Source of the DNA: Pegoplata infirma
Taxonomy: Eukaryota > Arthropoda > Insecta > Diptera > Anthomyiidae
DNA: 64,000 nt
Direction: 5' to 3'
Assembly (NCBI GenBank): GCA_963921195.1
Contig: OY992537.1
Location: forward strand, 128,300,694 to 128,364,693
The notes under the pieces: model-generated
The model's input: the letters and a program-made list of their open reading frames with translations, nothing else
The model's database searches: none
Told to the model about the DNA's origin: nothing
Shown: positions 33,413-45,396 of the stretch, piece by piece
Layout: each line of letters begins with the position of its first letter
Numbering within the stretch: position 1 is the stretch's first letter
Translations under genes and position numbers: made by a program

Positions 33413-33796
33413 CAGCGACAGGCAAAAGCACTACGCGGCGTTTTTACTCTCACACCTACATGCTCTCACTCATTAAACAAAATCAAAAAAACACAATTTT
33501 CTCCTCTCTTCTTGCTTAAAATATGCTTAGAGAAATAATCAATAAGGAATTTTAATGTCAAATTCTTGTTTAAGGAACATTTTTTTGGTAAACCAATATG
33601 CTAAGTTTGTCACTATTCACTAAATATTACATTGCTAGACATTTTAACCAATGTCATTTATTATCTTTTTTATTTTTTAAATGGTTAAATGTATTATTAT
33701 TTTTACTATAAGATTCTTTAAGTGCATTGAGTATGAGAGTGCTACATGTTACACACACAAAGACAAAATATGATAGTATGTGTTTGCCTGTCGCTG
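33413..33796. mobile_element. Non-autonomous hAT MITE (384 bp)
   Basis: The terminal inverted repeat CAGCGACAGGCAAA is perfect at both ends, with an exact 8-bp duplication GTCTAAAG outside. Non-coding. Confidence 0.88.
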
Positions 33797-33804
33797 GTCT
33801 AAAG

Positions 33805-34183
33805 TTACAGCAGTAATAATGGAACATTGGCCAATTGGTGAGCATGCATCCAGGTTGGTCATACCATATCGTTGATATTGTCGCAGTTGTCTTAAAGAAC
33901 TTCAGGAAGAAAGCATAAAATGCTACCAACTTTACTGCCCAGCTCTTGCCAGCCACAGAATGAAGATTCTTAAAAAATCTTTTTTTGATAAACTTAAAGA
34001 AATCGGTAACCTAAGTATTGATTTCATTTGAAATATATAGTTAAAACCAACAGGCTATAGCCTTGACTCTAGAACCTAATGATCGCGTTTAACCTAAATT
34101 TTTTTCAGGTTCGTGGTTTTTAAAATGTAATTTTTCGCTAATAGGGTGCAGCCCATGGAGGACTCATAATCACTCTTACCTAA
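33805..34183. other. Unassigned segment
   Basis: Less AT-rich than the surroundings. A minus-strand frame around 33654-33956 has no recognisable domain and overlaps the MITE, so it is not called a gene. Confidence 0.3.
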
Positions 34184-34450
34184 CTAACCTAGGAGTTGTG
34201 GGGAAGTGCAGGAGGAGTCAGAAAAACACTTGTTATATAAATGTGCGAGTCTGATGAATTGTCGACTTAAGCATTTGGGGCAACGATTTTTCGATGACCT
34301 GGTATGCCTATACGGAGACTCATTGACATCTCTACCAGAATATCTTAGGGAATCGCGTGGTATAAGAAGCATATCTTAGTAGCAAAGGGGAAGTAGAGAA
34401 ATAACATTTAAAATCACAATGGACCTAGATGAAGTTTACCAAATGGCGTA
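34184..34450 (+). pseudogene. LINE ORF2 C-terminus and 3' end
   Basis: Reads CGEVQEESEKHLLYKCASLM, then RLKHLGQRFFDDL and YLRESRGIRS before a stop near 34377. This is the zinc-like C-x2-E...H..Y.C tail found after RNase H in I/LOA-type LINEs. AAAATCACAATGGACCTAGA after it is the LINE 3' UTR motif, also present near 20890 and 38845. Confidence 0.7.
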
Positions 34451-34707
34451 CACCCATACTAACTAACTGTTCGGGCGCCAAATGCTTTTAATTTCTGTTG
34501 ATCGACTCTGAATTCGAGTGTGCATTACAAGAAATGTTTATTATGTTCAGTATATCAAAGACAATCGGGTTTTTCAATATTGTTAAACCGCAACCCCGGA
34601 TTTTTAATTTATCGGTTATTGAGAAACTCTACTTGCCATTTATAGCAAATATTAATTGTCTGGCCCATAGTGTGCACAAACACAATTATACATATAAATT
34701 ATGATAT

Positions 34708-35363
34708 CCCTGCAAACAATAGGGCGATATATCGCCGAAAAGATATTGCGGCGATACGAAAATTTATCATTTCAATAAAAAATCAAAGTAGTATTTTTAT
34801 TATATCGCCGTTTTCTCATACGAACGATATTTTGGCGATAAACAAAAAAAAAATATTGAAAATTTTTATTTCTTTGTCAATTTAAAATAAAATAATTTAT
34901 TAAGCACAACAAGAAATCTTTGAAAGAATATAAATTTGGCCGAAAAACACAAATGCGCGTTCAAAAATAAAATAAAAAATTCAGCGAATGTTGCGGATAT
35001 ATTTTTCAGATGAATGCAAATGTTTTTAGTCCTGTTAACATGACCAAAATATGAATGAAAAAAAATAATGTCTATTTTTAGCTTCAGGGAATCGATATAG
35101 CTGTATCGCCGGTTTATCATTTTGGTGATATTCCGGCGATACATACAAATCTTTTATTTTTCGTTTATACGATTATCTGGAGATATTGCCCTTGTATCGC
35201 CAAGACGAATCGTTTTCGTATCGCCGGGATGTATTGCCGTCGGGTAACAGTTTCTCCCGAAAGGTGTATCGCCGGCGATACGAATTCGATAATTGCCGCA
35301 ATAACATTTATCGTATCGGCAATACAACCGGCGAATCGATGTCGTATCGTTTTGTTTGCAGGG
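34708..35363. mobile_element. Palindromic MITE tiled with TATCGCC motifs, 10-bp flank duplication
   Basis: The termini CCCTGCAAACAA and (inverted) CCCTGCAAACAA are identical. Outside them ATTATGATAT (34698-34707) and ATTATGCTAT (35364-35373) match at nine of ten positions, suggesting a 10-bp target duplication as made by Mutator-like elements. The interior is packed with direct and inverted (T)ATCGCC(G) / GGCGATA motifs. Non-coding. Confidence 0.7.
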
Positions 35364-35373
35364 ATTATGCTAT

Positions 35374-36147
35374 TAGTTTAAAGATGTCATTTTGTTAGAT
35401 TCATTATAAATTACAATACTCAAGTGGTCGTTCTTGCCTTCTCCAAATACAATAGAATAAATAATAGCAATTCAAAACTTTAAATATATACAAGCCTGAA
35501 TATGAGTGTAAGATGGGTGTTGGGTGGTGAATTATACTCAAGTTAATAAATTCGGCTATCATTCCTCTTCACAAAATTCTGTCCCTATATAAAATTTTTG
35601 ATTTTAATATCTTTATATTTTTCAATTTTGAAGTTTCTTGAGAATCCCTTAAATAGATATTACACCTTGTTGTTTTGTTTGTTCATTTTATGAATTGATG
35701 ATGTTTTCGGTTGTTAAATCAAAATGTTTGGCGCGTGCATAATGACATGTCTTTGTGGATCATGACAGGGGGATTAATGGTTAACCAAATTAATTTATTT
35801 TCGATACTAAATTCTTTAAAAAAACGTTTTTGTTGTTTTATTTTTTTGAAATAAAAATTTATTATTAGAGAGTGGAAGTGTTTTTATTAAAAATATCTTT
35901 AAAAGAAAACATATTTATATATTAAGGTACAAATTTATGTACATTTAAATTAAATATATGTTTTTTGAAAACGATCTCACCTGAAGAAATATTGATATAT
36001 ACTACATTAAGGCATTACATTTCCCAGCAAAATTTTACGTTCCATATAATCGCTTCCAGAATGCATCATATTATCCTACAACAGATTCTGCTTTACATTC
36101 CAGAATTGATGATTTTTGTTTAAAATTGTCCGAAAAAATCGTTTTTT
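35374..36147. other. AT-rich spacer
   Basis: No supported feature was seen. Confidence 0.4.
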
Positions 36148-37052
36148 TATACCCTCCACTCTAGTGATAGAGGGTGTATATAAGTTTGTCATTCCGTTTG
36201 TAACACCTCGAAATATTGGTCTAGGACCCCATAAAGTATATATATTCATGATCCTCGATCGATTTTAAGATGATCTAGCGATGTCCGTCCGTCCGTCCGT
36301 CCGTCCGTCCGTCCGTCCGTCCGTCCGTCCGTCCGTCTGTCCGTCTGTCTGTCTGTCTGTCTGTTGAAAACACGCTAACTTTTGAAAGACTTAACGGAGG
36401 CTCCTGAAGTTTGGCATATATGTTGGGCATTTACCTGGTCAGGTTGGTGTTGCAATCCAGCGAAATCGGTCCAATGGTTCAAAAGTTAAGAGTAAAAGAC
36501 TGAATTTCGGCAAGGGTTTTTCGTGAATTTTTGAGATAAAAAGCACTATAACTTTCGAAAAGCAATTCTGAGGATGCTGAAGCTTGGCATATATATTTTG
36601 CGTTCCTCCAGTCTCGTTCGTGTTGAATTTCAGCCAAATCGGTCCAGTGGTTCAAAAGTTATTAGCAAAACCGTGAATTTCAGATTAGCTTCACCTAAAA
36701 TTCACGTGGTGAAAACCCGTTAAACCTGTTTTAAAAACATTAGTAAGTCACAAAAATATTTTACAACGTATTTTTGTCACTCAAAAATATTTTTATACCA
36801 AAACAAAAAAAAAAAAATACACTCGAAAAAAATTTTACACTCAAAAAAAATTTTACACTCAAAAAAAAAATTAGTAAATTATTTTTTTTTTTTTCAAAAA
36901 TCACTAAAAAAAAATTTTTTTAAACAAAATAAAATATTTCTAATCAAAACTGTTATTTTTTTCACGTTAAAAAATTTATTATCATCTAAAATGGGCATTG
37001 TGGAGGGTATTCATAGATTCGGCCAAGTCGAATTTAACTTTTCTACTTGTTT
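36148..37052 (+). mobile_element. DINE-1-like repeat, variant A (0.9 kb)
   Basis: Begins TATACCCTCCACTCTAGTGA, whose ATACCCTC...GAGGGT hairpin is typical of the class. Contains the core CCCCATAAAGTATATATATT, GATCTAGCGATGTCCGTCCG and a (GTCC)n/(GTCT)n tract at 36283-36364. It then has two related blocks ending AATCGGTCCAGTGGTTCAAA, and ends GGAGGGTATTCATAGATTCG with a CTTTTCTACTTG terminus. Nearly the same structure as 53426-54465. Class assignment by recall of INE-1/DINE-1. Confidence 0.7.
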
Positions 37053-37235
37053 TTTAATTATTTTACATTGAATGTTATTAATAATAACTGAAGAGCACCT
37101 AAGGTAGTCTTTTTTGACAAGATGTTTGTCATAAATTTTTCCTATAAAAAAATTTGTCAGATTTTGCGAAATACCTGAAAAAATTTTTTTAACAAAAATG
37201 TTTAACAATCTGAATTTTTTTTATTTATTTTTACA

Positions 37236-37872
37236 GTATGGGGGTATACACACTTTGTCATTCCGTTTGTAATGCATCAAAATATCGGTTGGGGACCCCA
37301 TAAAGTATATATATAATTGATCTATGATCCATTCTAAGACTTTTCTAGAATTTCAGTCCGTCCGTCTGTATAAGACACGATGCAGTCCAAAATAAAAGAG
37401 ATAGACTCGTTAAGTTTGGCATTAATATGTCTTTTGGTTCTAGGCAGTTTAAGTTCGTAAATGGGCAAAATCAGACCAGGGTAAAAAAAAGTTCCCCCTT
37501 GAAGAACTTAACTAACCTCTGAAAAACGCCATATTTTTACAGTTTTTTTTGTATTTTTGTTAGACAAACTAAACAATTTGATGTCAGAAAAAGTTCAAGG
37601 TCCTGCACTTAGAATTAGGAAATTAAAAAAAATCGTTTTTTTGCCCGCCCCTCTTTTGTGGGCGTGGATATTAAAAATGTATTTAAATAATGATAAAATT
37701 GTATTATTTATGCCCAAAAAGCATAATAAATGAATTTTAAAACATTTACCGCATGGGTTTATGTGTCCCCCAATGACCCCTACTGACCCATGCAATTTTT
37801 TTTTATTTTTTTTTTTATGTTAGAGGGTATTATAGATTCGGCACAGCCGAATTTAACAATCTCACTTGTTTT
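37236..37872 (+). mobile_element. DINE-1-like repeat, variant B
   Basis: Same layout as 32914-33384: CACTTTGTCATTCCGTTTGT, GGGGACCCCATAAAGTATAT, AAGTTCCCCCTTGAAGAACT, and GAGGGTATTATAGATTCGGC then AATCTCACTTGTTTTA at the end. It lies only about 185 bp after variant A in the same orientation. Confidence 0.68.
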
Positions 37873-37919
37873 ATTTTACCTTTTCTTAATATTTTTACTT
37901 CCTTAATAAACCCGATGTC

Positions 37920-38760
37920 CTTAGTTTTTTGGTTAGAGAACTCAACGAGACATCATTCAGATTGTTTAGGTCATCGAATGATCTTCACCAACTTGTAGAG
38001 ACGCTCATTCAAAGAAAGGGAAACACAATTTGAGAAACGTAAGGTTGGATGGGTGTCCGCCATTTTCGCAAGGCCATATTATAATTAAGTTGATTATTTT
38101 TTCTATGCTAAAATGGTTTACTTCTTAAACCACCCAGATTCCTTGAGATATTCGGCTGGAGAAGTCAACGAGATATTACTTAGGCAGTCCAGGTCATCAA
38201 AAAATTCTCGCTTGATGAGAACCTCCTTTAGTCATGGACATTCAGACAAAAGTGCGCATGGATTTTAACCAATTATAGAATGTCCTGCCAGTACTCTTAC
38301 CGATAGGCTAACCAAGCGCTTTCCGACTGGAAGAGGACTTCCCATATGGTCATATGGTCCGCGATATCATACACGGAAAATCAGTGATATCCATCTATCG
38401 TTAATCAATTGTATTCATTACCTTTACTAGAGAAACATAGGTTTGATCAGTTCTCCCACAGACTCAGGTTCATTCCGTGCACGGTCATCAACCAATTCGT
38501 TCCCAGCCACCCTAACGAATTCCGATTTCGCCGTGTTGGATTCCAAGGCCTTCAGAGATGCAAGACTATCCACGCAAGACTATCCACGAAAATATTTATG
38601 GCGAAAGGATGTAGGTCCCTTGTCATTATCATCTAAACGGATTCATCCATTGCAAATATCTCTGCCTGAAAAATATTACACATAAGAGTCACTTCCGAAC
38701 ATGTACCCTTGGTTGGTGCATGGATTTCGAAGGCTAGGTTAGACATAAGGTGGCGGCTTC
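37920..38760 (-). pseudogene. LINE RNase H and C-terminal fragment
   Basis: On the minus strand: NIFQAEIFAMDE (second acidic motif), DSLASLKALESNTAKSEFVR, VAGNELVDDRARNEPE (GNELVDD replaces the usual GNE.AD) and a decayed C-terminal tail towards 37920. A 14-bp tandem duplication (GCAAGACTATCCAC) lies near 38560-38590. It is an I/LOA-like LINE relic with stops. Confidence 0.7.
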
Positions 38761-38965
38761 AAAGACTCCTCACATAGACTTGTTGTTACATATGTAGGTT
38801 GTAAGTGGCTGCTTATAATTAACGTCCCCAAACATAGACTATTAGGTCCATTGTGAATCCTTGGTTCATAGTGAATGTTAGTCGGTTGGAAAACACACAC
38901 TAAGAAAATTATGTCATTAACTGTTTGTAGGTTATTTTAAAAATTAATCAGTAAAGTTATTTTAC

Positions 38966-40045
38966 ATATGAGGCATTCCACACCAAATGTTCAGCGAAAA
39001 AAACATGTGTACCGTAAACTTCTGAATATGTGATATGGATAACCCTATATGGAACTTAGAAAATTGCGTTTTTGGTTTTTCAATTTTTCAAAAACTGGGC
39101 TTAGGAGGCGTGGTCAAATATTGGAAAAATGGTAAAATTTGTGGAGAGTTGCCTTGATTAAATATTTATCACATTAAAACGGAATGCACCACAATGTCAA
39201 AAATTTACGTTCTTATATAGTTTTGTATGGGCTATCGATTAAATTTTTTTTTTTTGTAAAATTTTCAGAACCCGTTCTGAAATTTTCCATTTTTTAAAAA
39301 AGTCAATTTATCAAAAATCCGGCCACTTTTTTTTTTCTTTTTTATTTATTTTTTTAAAAGTTTAGATGTTTGTCCATCCACACAAAAAAAATCAGAAACA
39401 CGTTCATCTTTTTTTTCGAGAAAATCGCATTTGAACTTTAAATTTCCTAACAATTTAGTAATTTTCTTGTATTTTCTTGTGTCAACAGAGCGTATGACGA
39501 ATATTTATGCAATTAATATTACTCATTCGCAACTTTAAAACAAAGAAATACAAGCAAATAACAAAATTGTTATGAAATTTTAAAATTGTTATGAAATTTT
39601 AAAAGATGAACGTGTTTCTGATTTTTTTTGTGTGGATGGACAAACATCTAAACTTTTAAAAAAATAAATAAAAAAGAAAAAAAAAGTGGCCGGATTTTTG
39701 ATAAATTGACTTTTTTAAAAAATGGAAAATTTCAGAACGGGTTCTGAAAATTTTCCAAAAAAAAAAATTTAATCGATAGCCCATACAAAACTATATAAGA
39801 ACCTAAATTTTTGACATTGTGGTGCATTCCGTTTTAATGTGATAAATATTTAATCAAGGCAACTCGCCGCAAATTTTACCATTTTTCCAATATTTGACCA
39901 CGCCTCCTAAGCTCAGTTTTCGAAAATTTGAAAAACAAAAAAACGCAATTTTCTTAGTTTATATAGGGCTATCCAAACAACCTATTCAGAAATTTACGGG
40001 ACACATATTTTTCTGTAGCGGGACATTTGGTGTGGAATGCCTCAT
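38966..40045. repeat. Long foldback (inverted repeat arms of about 0.45 kb)
   Basis: The left arm starts ATATGAGGCATTCCACACCA and the right arm ends with its complement. The arms run inwards through matching segments (for example GGAGGCGTGGTCAAATATTG and its complement, and the CACGTTCATCTTTT blocks near 39400 and 39605) to a loop of about 150-180 bp at 39425-39605. No protein. Confidence 0.85.
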
Positions 40046-40431
40046 ATATAAAACACAGTTTTCATTAACAAGACAAACCGACATTTAAAATCCTACTGAT
40101 GATGATACTAACTGGGGTGTTTGAAACCGGTATAGGAAATACCAGAAATGTCTATAATTTTTAGAAATTCAATTTTTCTTCTGCATTTTTTCAACTTGAA
40201 CCCTTATGAAAAATCATTAATTTTATTATGGATTTCTTGTTTTCTACTGTTTCTGAGTTTTAAAAAATTAATTTACTGTCGTAAAACTGAATTTTCTGTT
40301 ACATTCAATTTCGGCAGTTAAAAAATTCTTCTATAGTTTTACAGTTTTTCAATACAAAATAAGTGAATATTCACTAGTTTTTGAACGTTTTGGATAGTCA
40401 TTAAATTAACATTAAAAGTTGTTTATAATAT

Positions 40432-40439
40432 GTTTTTAT
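40432..40439 (+). repeat. 8-bp target duplication (hAT 40440-40831)
   Basis: GTTTTTAT, repeated exactly at 40832-40839. Confidence 0.75.
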
Positions 40440-40831
40440 TAGGGATGTCGCGAATATTCGTCACTATTCGGTATTCGGCATATTCGGCATGTTTTTTAAA
40501 TATTCGGTTAAATAAATATTCGGTAATAGTTTGACGAATATTCGGCCAAATTTAAATTAGTTAAAAAAACACTTTTTATTAGCGTTTGACTCTTTTTTGT
40601 AGTCATTTTACTTTGTCTTTTATACAAAAAAACTTGAGCACTTGATTAAAATTCGAATTGTTAAGGTTCCAGAAAAAATAGTGTCAACAACGGCGTTGTT
40701 ATCTTTTTTAGATGTAAAATACAGGCATATGAATAATTAAATTATTCGGCAAATATTCGTATTCGGTTCAAACCGAATACGAATAGTAAATATTCGGTAA
40801 AATGCCGAATACACTATTCGCGACATCCATA
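40440..40831. mobile_element. Non-autonomous hAT MITE (392 bp)
   Basis: Ends are TAGGGATGTCGCGAAT and, inverted, TATGGATGTCGCGAAT, with an exact octamer duplication outside. Subterminal regions carry many TATTCGG / CCGAATA motifs in both orientations. Non-coding. Confidence 0.82.
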
Positions 40832-40984
40832 GTTTTTATTTTAAATGAAAAAATAGTGGAATGGTTTTTAAATAAAATTTCATTTGTTTTAAGTGAATAT
40901 TCACTGGAATTTACATACATAATTTTTTGAGTGTACTTGATGTTGGCTCTTTTCATTTTCTGTTAGCCATTGCGGTGTTTAGAT

Positions 40985-41345
40985 TGTCACGTAACGATCT
41001 AAAGTCTTGGATAGATATGTATCGAAATATCAATACCATCATCATCTTGTTTCGCGAGTTGCTGGATCTTTAAGGTTCTATCAAAGTTCGTAAACAGTGA
41101 GCTGTGGTTGGTTCCCTGCTGTAGTTCCGTTCTGCCTACCGTACGTACATTCGCTACTCTCTTGACCTGATAGCCGATTTTCATGCTATGATTTTTATTA
41201 AGATGCTTTCGAGTAGACGGTTAAGGTTCACCTTCAGACCCGCTTGGGGTGTTGATCTCTCAGCACCAGTGATACCCACACACGCCAGATGTTTTACTTT
41301 CCGTATGATATCTTCTTGTTTTTTAACAACTCAAGCAACTATTTC
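40985..41345 (-). pseudogene. LINE fragment joining RT C-terminus to the RNase H end
   Basis: On the minus strand: KVKHLACVGITGAERSTPQ, AGLKVNLNRLLES, SAIRSRE, then TNFDRTLK and QLAKQDDDGIDISIHIYP. The first part corresponds to the RT tail. The last part parallels the DELAKQGADGIGISVHI segment at 2083-2190. Intervening RNase H sequence is missing, so this is an internally deleted relic. Confidence 0.65.
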
Positions 41346-41712
41346 AGGGATTTTCTATGATATTTCGTTAAATTGAAACAATTTTACACATTCAGTGAAT
41401 GATATACAGTTTCAGACCCCCCTTCCACCATGTTCCAAAAGTTTTCTTGCAGGTGTAAAAAGCAAATAAGGACTTTTTGTCCCTTGCTCGGTATTTCTTT
41501 TTCAAGAAAGCTGCAGGTTAAGGATGAAATCTAGGAATTTTTTCTTGACTTGATTGTAGTTCCATCTAGTTATTGTTCTTTGTGAACAAAATGAGTTCTG
41601 AGATAACTTGGCTAAATTAACGAAGGTGTCATGATAATTAACTGCAGACAATATGACGATAGTGCTGTTTGGAGAAAAATACTGCAATACAGATCTACTT
41701 AAGACTTTACTA

Positions 41713-43023
41713 CACTCAAAAAAAAAATATTGTAAAACTAGCAAAAAAAATGGTTAAAATTAGCAAAAAAAACTGTAGTTTTGGACGTTGCAAAAATTTT
41801 GGTAATATTAGCAAAACCATTTTGCTAATCAAAAAATTAGGAAAAAAATGGTAAAATTACAAGAATACCATTTTATTTTTGTAAAAAATCAACCTTGTAA
41901 AATTATCAAAAAATATGGTAAAATTACCATAAAAAAATGGTAAAATTAAAATAGATAAAAAAATTTGTGATTTGGTAAAAAAAACTGTTTTATTTAGTAA
42001 TTTTTTTTCTCTGATTAGTAGTTGATTTAAAATTTGGTGAATATACTAAAAAAAATTTAGCCTGTTTTTGAGCACCACGTTCTTTAAATGTAGTAATAGT
42101 AGCATCAACTATTACTTCAGTTGTTGGATGGTTTCTTCGGCTTGATGGTGGCAGCATCTTCTTTTGTCTTCTTTCAGCAGCTGTAGTTGCAGTAACTGGA
42201 CTTCCAACAACATCAAAATCCAAAATGATTTTTTTTTCACTTAAACACTTTAAACAAAAAATTTAAAGAACAACACTTCACTTTTTTTATTTTTTTTGCG
42301 TCATTTTTTTTAGCTTAAGTAGAACAAATGAGAATTGCGTAGTAGTCTACACAAGAAATTTCTTACATTTTCAGGTAAAATTTGTAAAAAAATTAACAAT
42401 TTTTTTTTCGAATTTTTAATTTTTTTCACATGTATTTAAAAAAAAAAATAAAAAAAAAACTTTTGGATATTGAAGATTAGATATCTAACTATGTGTTAAA
42501 ATTTTAAAAAAATATTTTTTCAAAATTATCAACTTTTTATTAAAAATTTAGGTGGCAAATTTTAAAAAATTTTCATATAAAATTAGCAAAAAATATGGTA
42601 AAATTAGCAAAAAATATGGTAAAAAATACTAAAAATTGTGTAGCCTATTTTTGAGCGCACATTCAGTTGATGGATGGCTACTTTGCGATGGTGTTGGCAG
42701 CATCATCAATTTGCAATGATTTTTTTTCACACTAGAACACTTTAAACAATTTTTTTTTTTCTTAAAACTAAGAAAAAAAAATAAAAAGTATTACCATTTC
42801 TTTAAGGAAAATACTAATATTTTTGCTAAAATTAGTAATATAAAAAAAAAAAACTAGCAAGAAAATATAGTAAAAGTACCAAAAAATTGTCGTATTTTAC
42901 CAATAGTAAATTGCCAAAAAAAACTGTAAAAGTTAAATTTTTACAATTTTTTTTGCTAAAGTTTGGTTGAAGTAAATTACAACACCTTTTACTAATATTT
43001 TGACTAAGTTATTTTTTTGAGTG
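41713..43023. mobile_element. TA-flanked CACTCAAAAAAA MITE (1.3 kb)
   Basis: The ends CACTCAAAAAAAAAATATTG and (inverted) CACTCAAAAAAATAACTTAG lie between TA dinucleotides. Internally a module with TTGGTGGATGG-like and CACTTTAAACAA boxes occurs twice (about 42050-42260 and 42640-42760), and AGCAAAAAATATGGTAAA recurs. The minus-strand frame at 41990-42223 falls in this module and has no recognisable domain. Confidence 0.62.
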
Positions 43024-44017
43024 TACAAAAAGCAAATTTGAATAAAACAATTTGTCATTTCAAATTCAAAATTAATTATTATTTTTAATAATCCAAATAT
43101 GTTTCAGCTATTACAACACATTTGTAATCTATTTCTTCTTGCAACTCAAATTTCAAACAATACATTCATTAATTGATTTGTAAAATTCTGAAACATTTGA
43201 AAAACACTAAAATTATAAACAATAGACAAGAACCACCAAATTCTAAATACAAAACATATGAAAAATCTCGACAATATCTAGCACCAACTCTAAACAGCAG
43301 CCCTTTACCTTAATACAAAATTGTGTAGGTTCAAATATATTCTTACTTTCATGGTAGGTAAAGAAAATAAAGGCACACTTATGGCATGTGTTCATTATAG
43401 TCATACAATAAATAAAAACTAAAAAATATTGATTTTATATTTTCTATATAAAGAACAAAACACAAGACAATTGTTTTTGTTGAAAATCCTGGACATGTAC
43501 ACAAAACATACAATACTAATGATGATGATATATGGAAGACCAACGAACCAAAAATAAAAAAAAAATTATATATATTTAACACCTTGACTATTATAAAATG
43601 CAACTATGAACATGAATACTAGATACTGGATATGAAACAATAGATTTTGGAGTTTAGGAAAAATGCTTGTTCTAGAATAAAATACAATAAAAATATAAAA
43701 ATCAATTGAGACATTTAACATTGTGGTACGTGTATTGGCAAACAATGGTTCGAATATTCTTTGGTTAGATTTGAAAAAGAAAAACCAGAAGGAAAAATAT
43801 GTATGGTGCATGTGCTAATCCCTTTTTATGTATATGGACAGAGTGCTACATTGGACACGAGTTAGAATTTTTGGTTATAAATGCAAAATTTATAGATGCA
43901 TGTTTATAAAGGTTGCACTTATGTCTGTTTCCTTTTTATAAAAAAGAGTTACGATCCTGTAATTGATCTGTAAAATCAGTTTTATAAAATTCAATATGTA
44001 TTTACAACTGTTTATTG
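43024..44017. other. AT-rich spacer
   Basis: No supported feature was seen. Confidence 0.4.
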
Positions 44018-45120
44018 ACTAGCTGAACCCACGAACGTTGTTTCGACTACAAATGATCTATTTGTCCTTATTCGCATGAACTGTTCAATTGTTAATTAAT
44101 AATATTATAGGTTTTTTCGTGATAAAGTGTATATCACAGTTTACCTTTCTGTTTTGTAAACAACCAAAATGTATGTCAATCAATCCAATTTCTTAATATT
44201 TTGAAAATGTTTTTTTTGCCGTTTTGAATTGCCGTCAAATTGGTCAAAAATAAATAATTTTGTTAATAAATTCTCCCTGGCGCCATCTACCGGGTTCCAA
44301 ATTTTATCAGCAAACTTATTTTTGTCTAAAAAATATAATTTGTGAAATCAAGCCAATCCACTGTGGGCCAGCATCCCTGAATTTTGGCCATAAATAGACC
44401 GCTTAACCTATATGTCAAAAAAGTATTGCATATGGGTGTTAAAGGATCGCTGATCACGATTCTGGGAAAAAAATTTCAAAATTCAAAATGGCGGATCCAA
44501 AATGGCGGACATGATTTTTTAATTCTTTGTTTATTGTGTTTAATATAATCATTATCGATGTATTTGGGGTCGTTAATAATGAATATGAGCTCAGACTTTT
44601 AAAATTCAAAATAGCGGATCCAATATGGCGACAAATTTAAATTTAAGATTTTATATATATAAATTGTCTTTTTTGGCCAAAAACTTCGATTTTAATGGTT
44701 TTTCGGATGTTAAAACTGATTTTGGAATTAAAGATTTGAAGTTCAAAATGGCGGATCCAATATGGCGAATATGCTTTTGTAATTCTTAGCTAATTGTACT
44801 TAAATTAGTAATTTTTGATGTATTTAGGGTCAGTAATTACGAATATGAGCTCCGATTTTTTAAATTCAAAATGGCGGATCCAATATGGCGTCAAATAAAA
44901 TATTAAGTTTTTTTTTCTATGTTGTCTGATTTTGATGGTTTTTGAAATACCAAATCTGATTTTAGAATCAAATATTCAAAATAGCGGATCCAATATGCCG
45001 GACAAGATATTTAAATTATTGATTAATGTTTCAAAATATCACTAGGAAATGATTGCACAACACGAATACGAACTCAGATTTTTTGAAATCAAAATGGCGG
45101 ATCCAAAATTTAGGACATAG
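44018..45120 (+). repeat. Dispersed repeat with GGCGGATCC tandem units
   Basis: Opens with GACTAGCTGAACCCACGAAC, like the starts at 12837 and 55839. From about 44461 a unit marked by TCAAAATGGCGGATCCAA recurs six times (near 44489, 44611, 44751, 44874, 44987 and 45096) with spacing of 109-140 bp. Alternate units share AATATGAGCTC and GATGTATTTGGGGTC boxes, giving a higher-order period of about 260 bp. Non-coding. Confidence 0.65.
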
Positions 45121-45396
45121 CTTTTTAAAAAAATGTACAATCTTTAAATTTTTAAGTTTTTATAAATCCCTCTTTTTGCTTTTATCAGAAGATTTTAATA
45201 AAATATTTCTCTTTTGTATGCGTCAAAAAGTTCATATATTCAATGGCTCATTTAAGAGAGAACTTTTTATTTCCAATAAGCATTTGCCATCCTAAATGTA
45301 GAAATAATGCTACAAGCTTACAATTTCGAAAAAAATATTAAAAATTCTATTGCCAGAATATGCCCGCTTAAATGCGTTACCAGCTTTAATTTTTAG

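Larger units (their letters stand above)
38898..40933. mobile_element. TA-type CACT(C)AA MITE with two nested elements
   Basis: The left end CACTAAGAAAATTATGTCAT is followed by TAACTGTTTGTAG as in the MITE at 17513. The right end is TTTTTTGAGTG before TA. Nested inside are the foldback 38966-40045 and the hAT MITE 40440-40831. The remainder is about 0.55 kb. Confidence 0.55.

Noticed and set aside
33654..33956. Minus-strand 100-codon frame
   Set aside because: It spans the end of a hAT MITE and unassigned sequence, so it cannot be one gene. No domain was recognised.
41990..42223. Minus-strand 77-codon frame with basic composition
   Set aside because: It lies in an internally duplicated module of a MITE and shows no recognisable domain.
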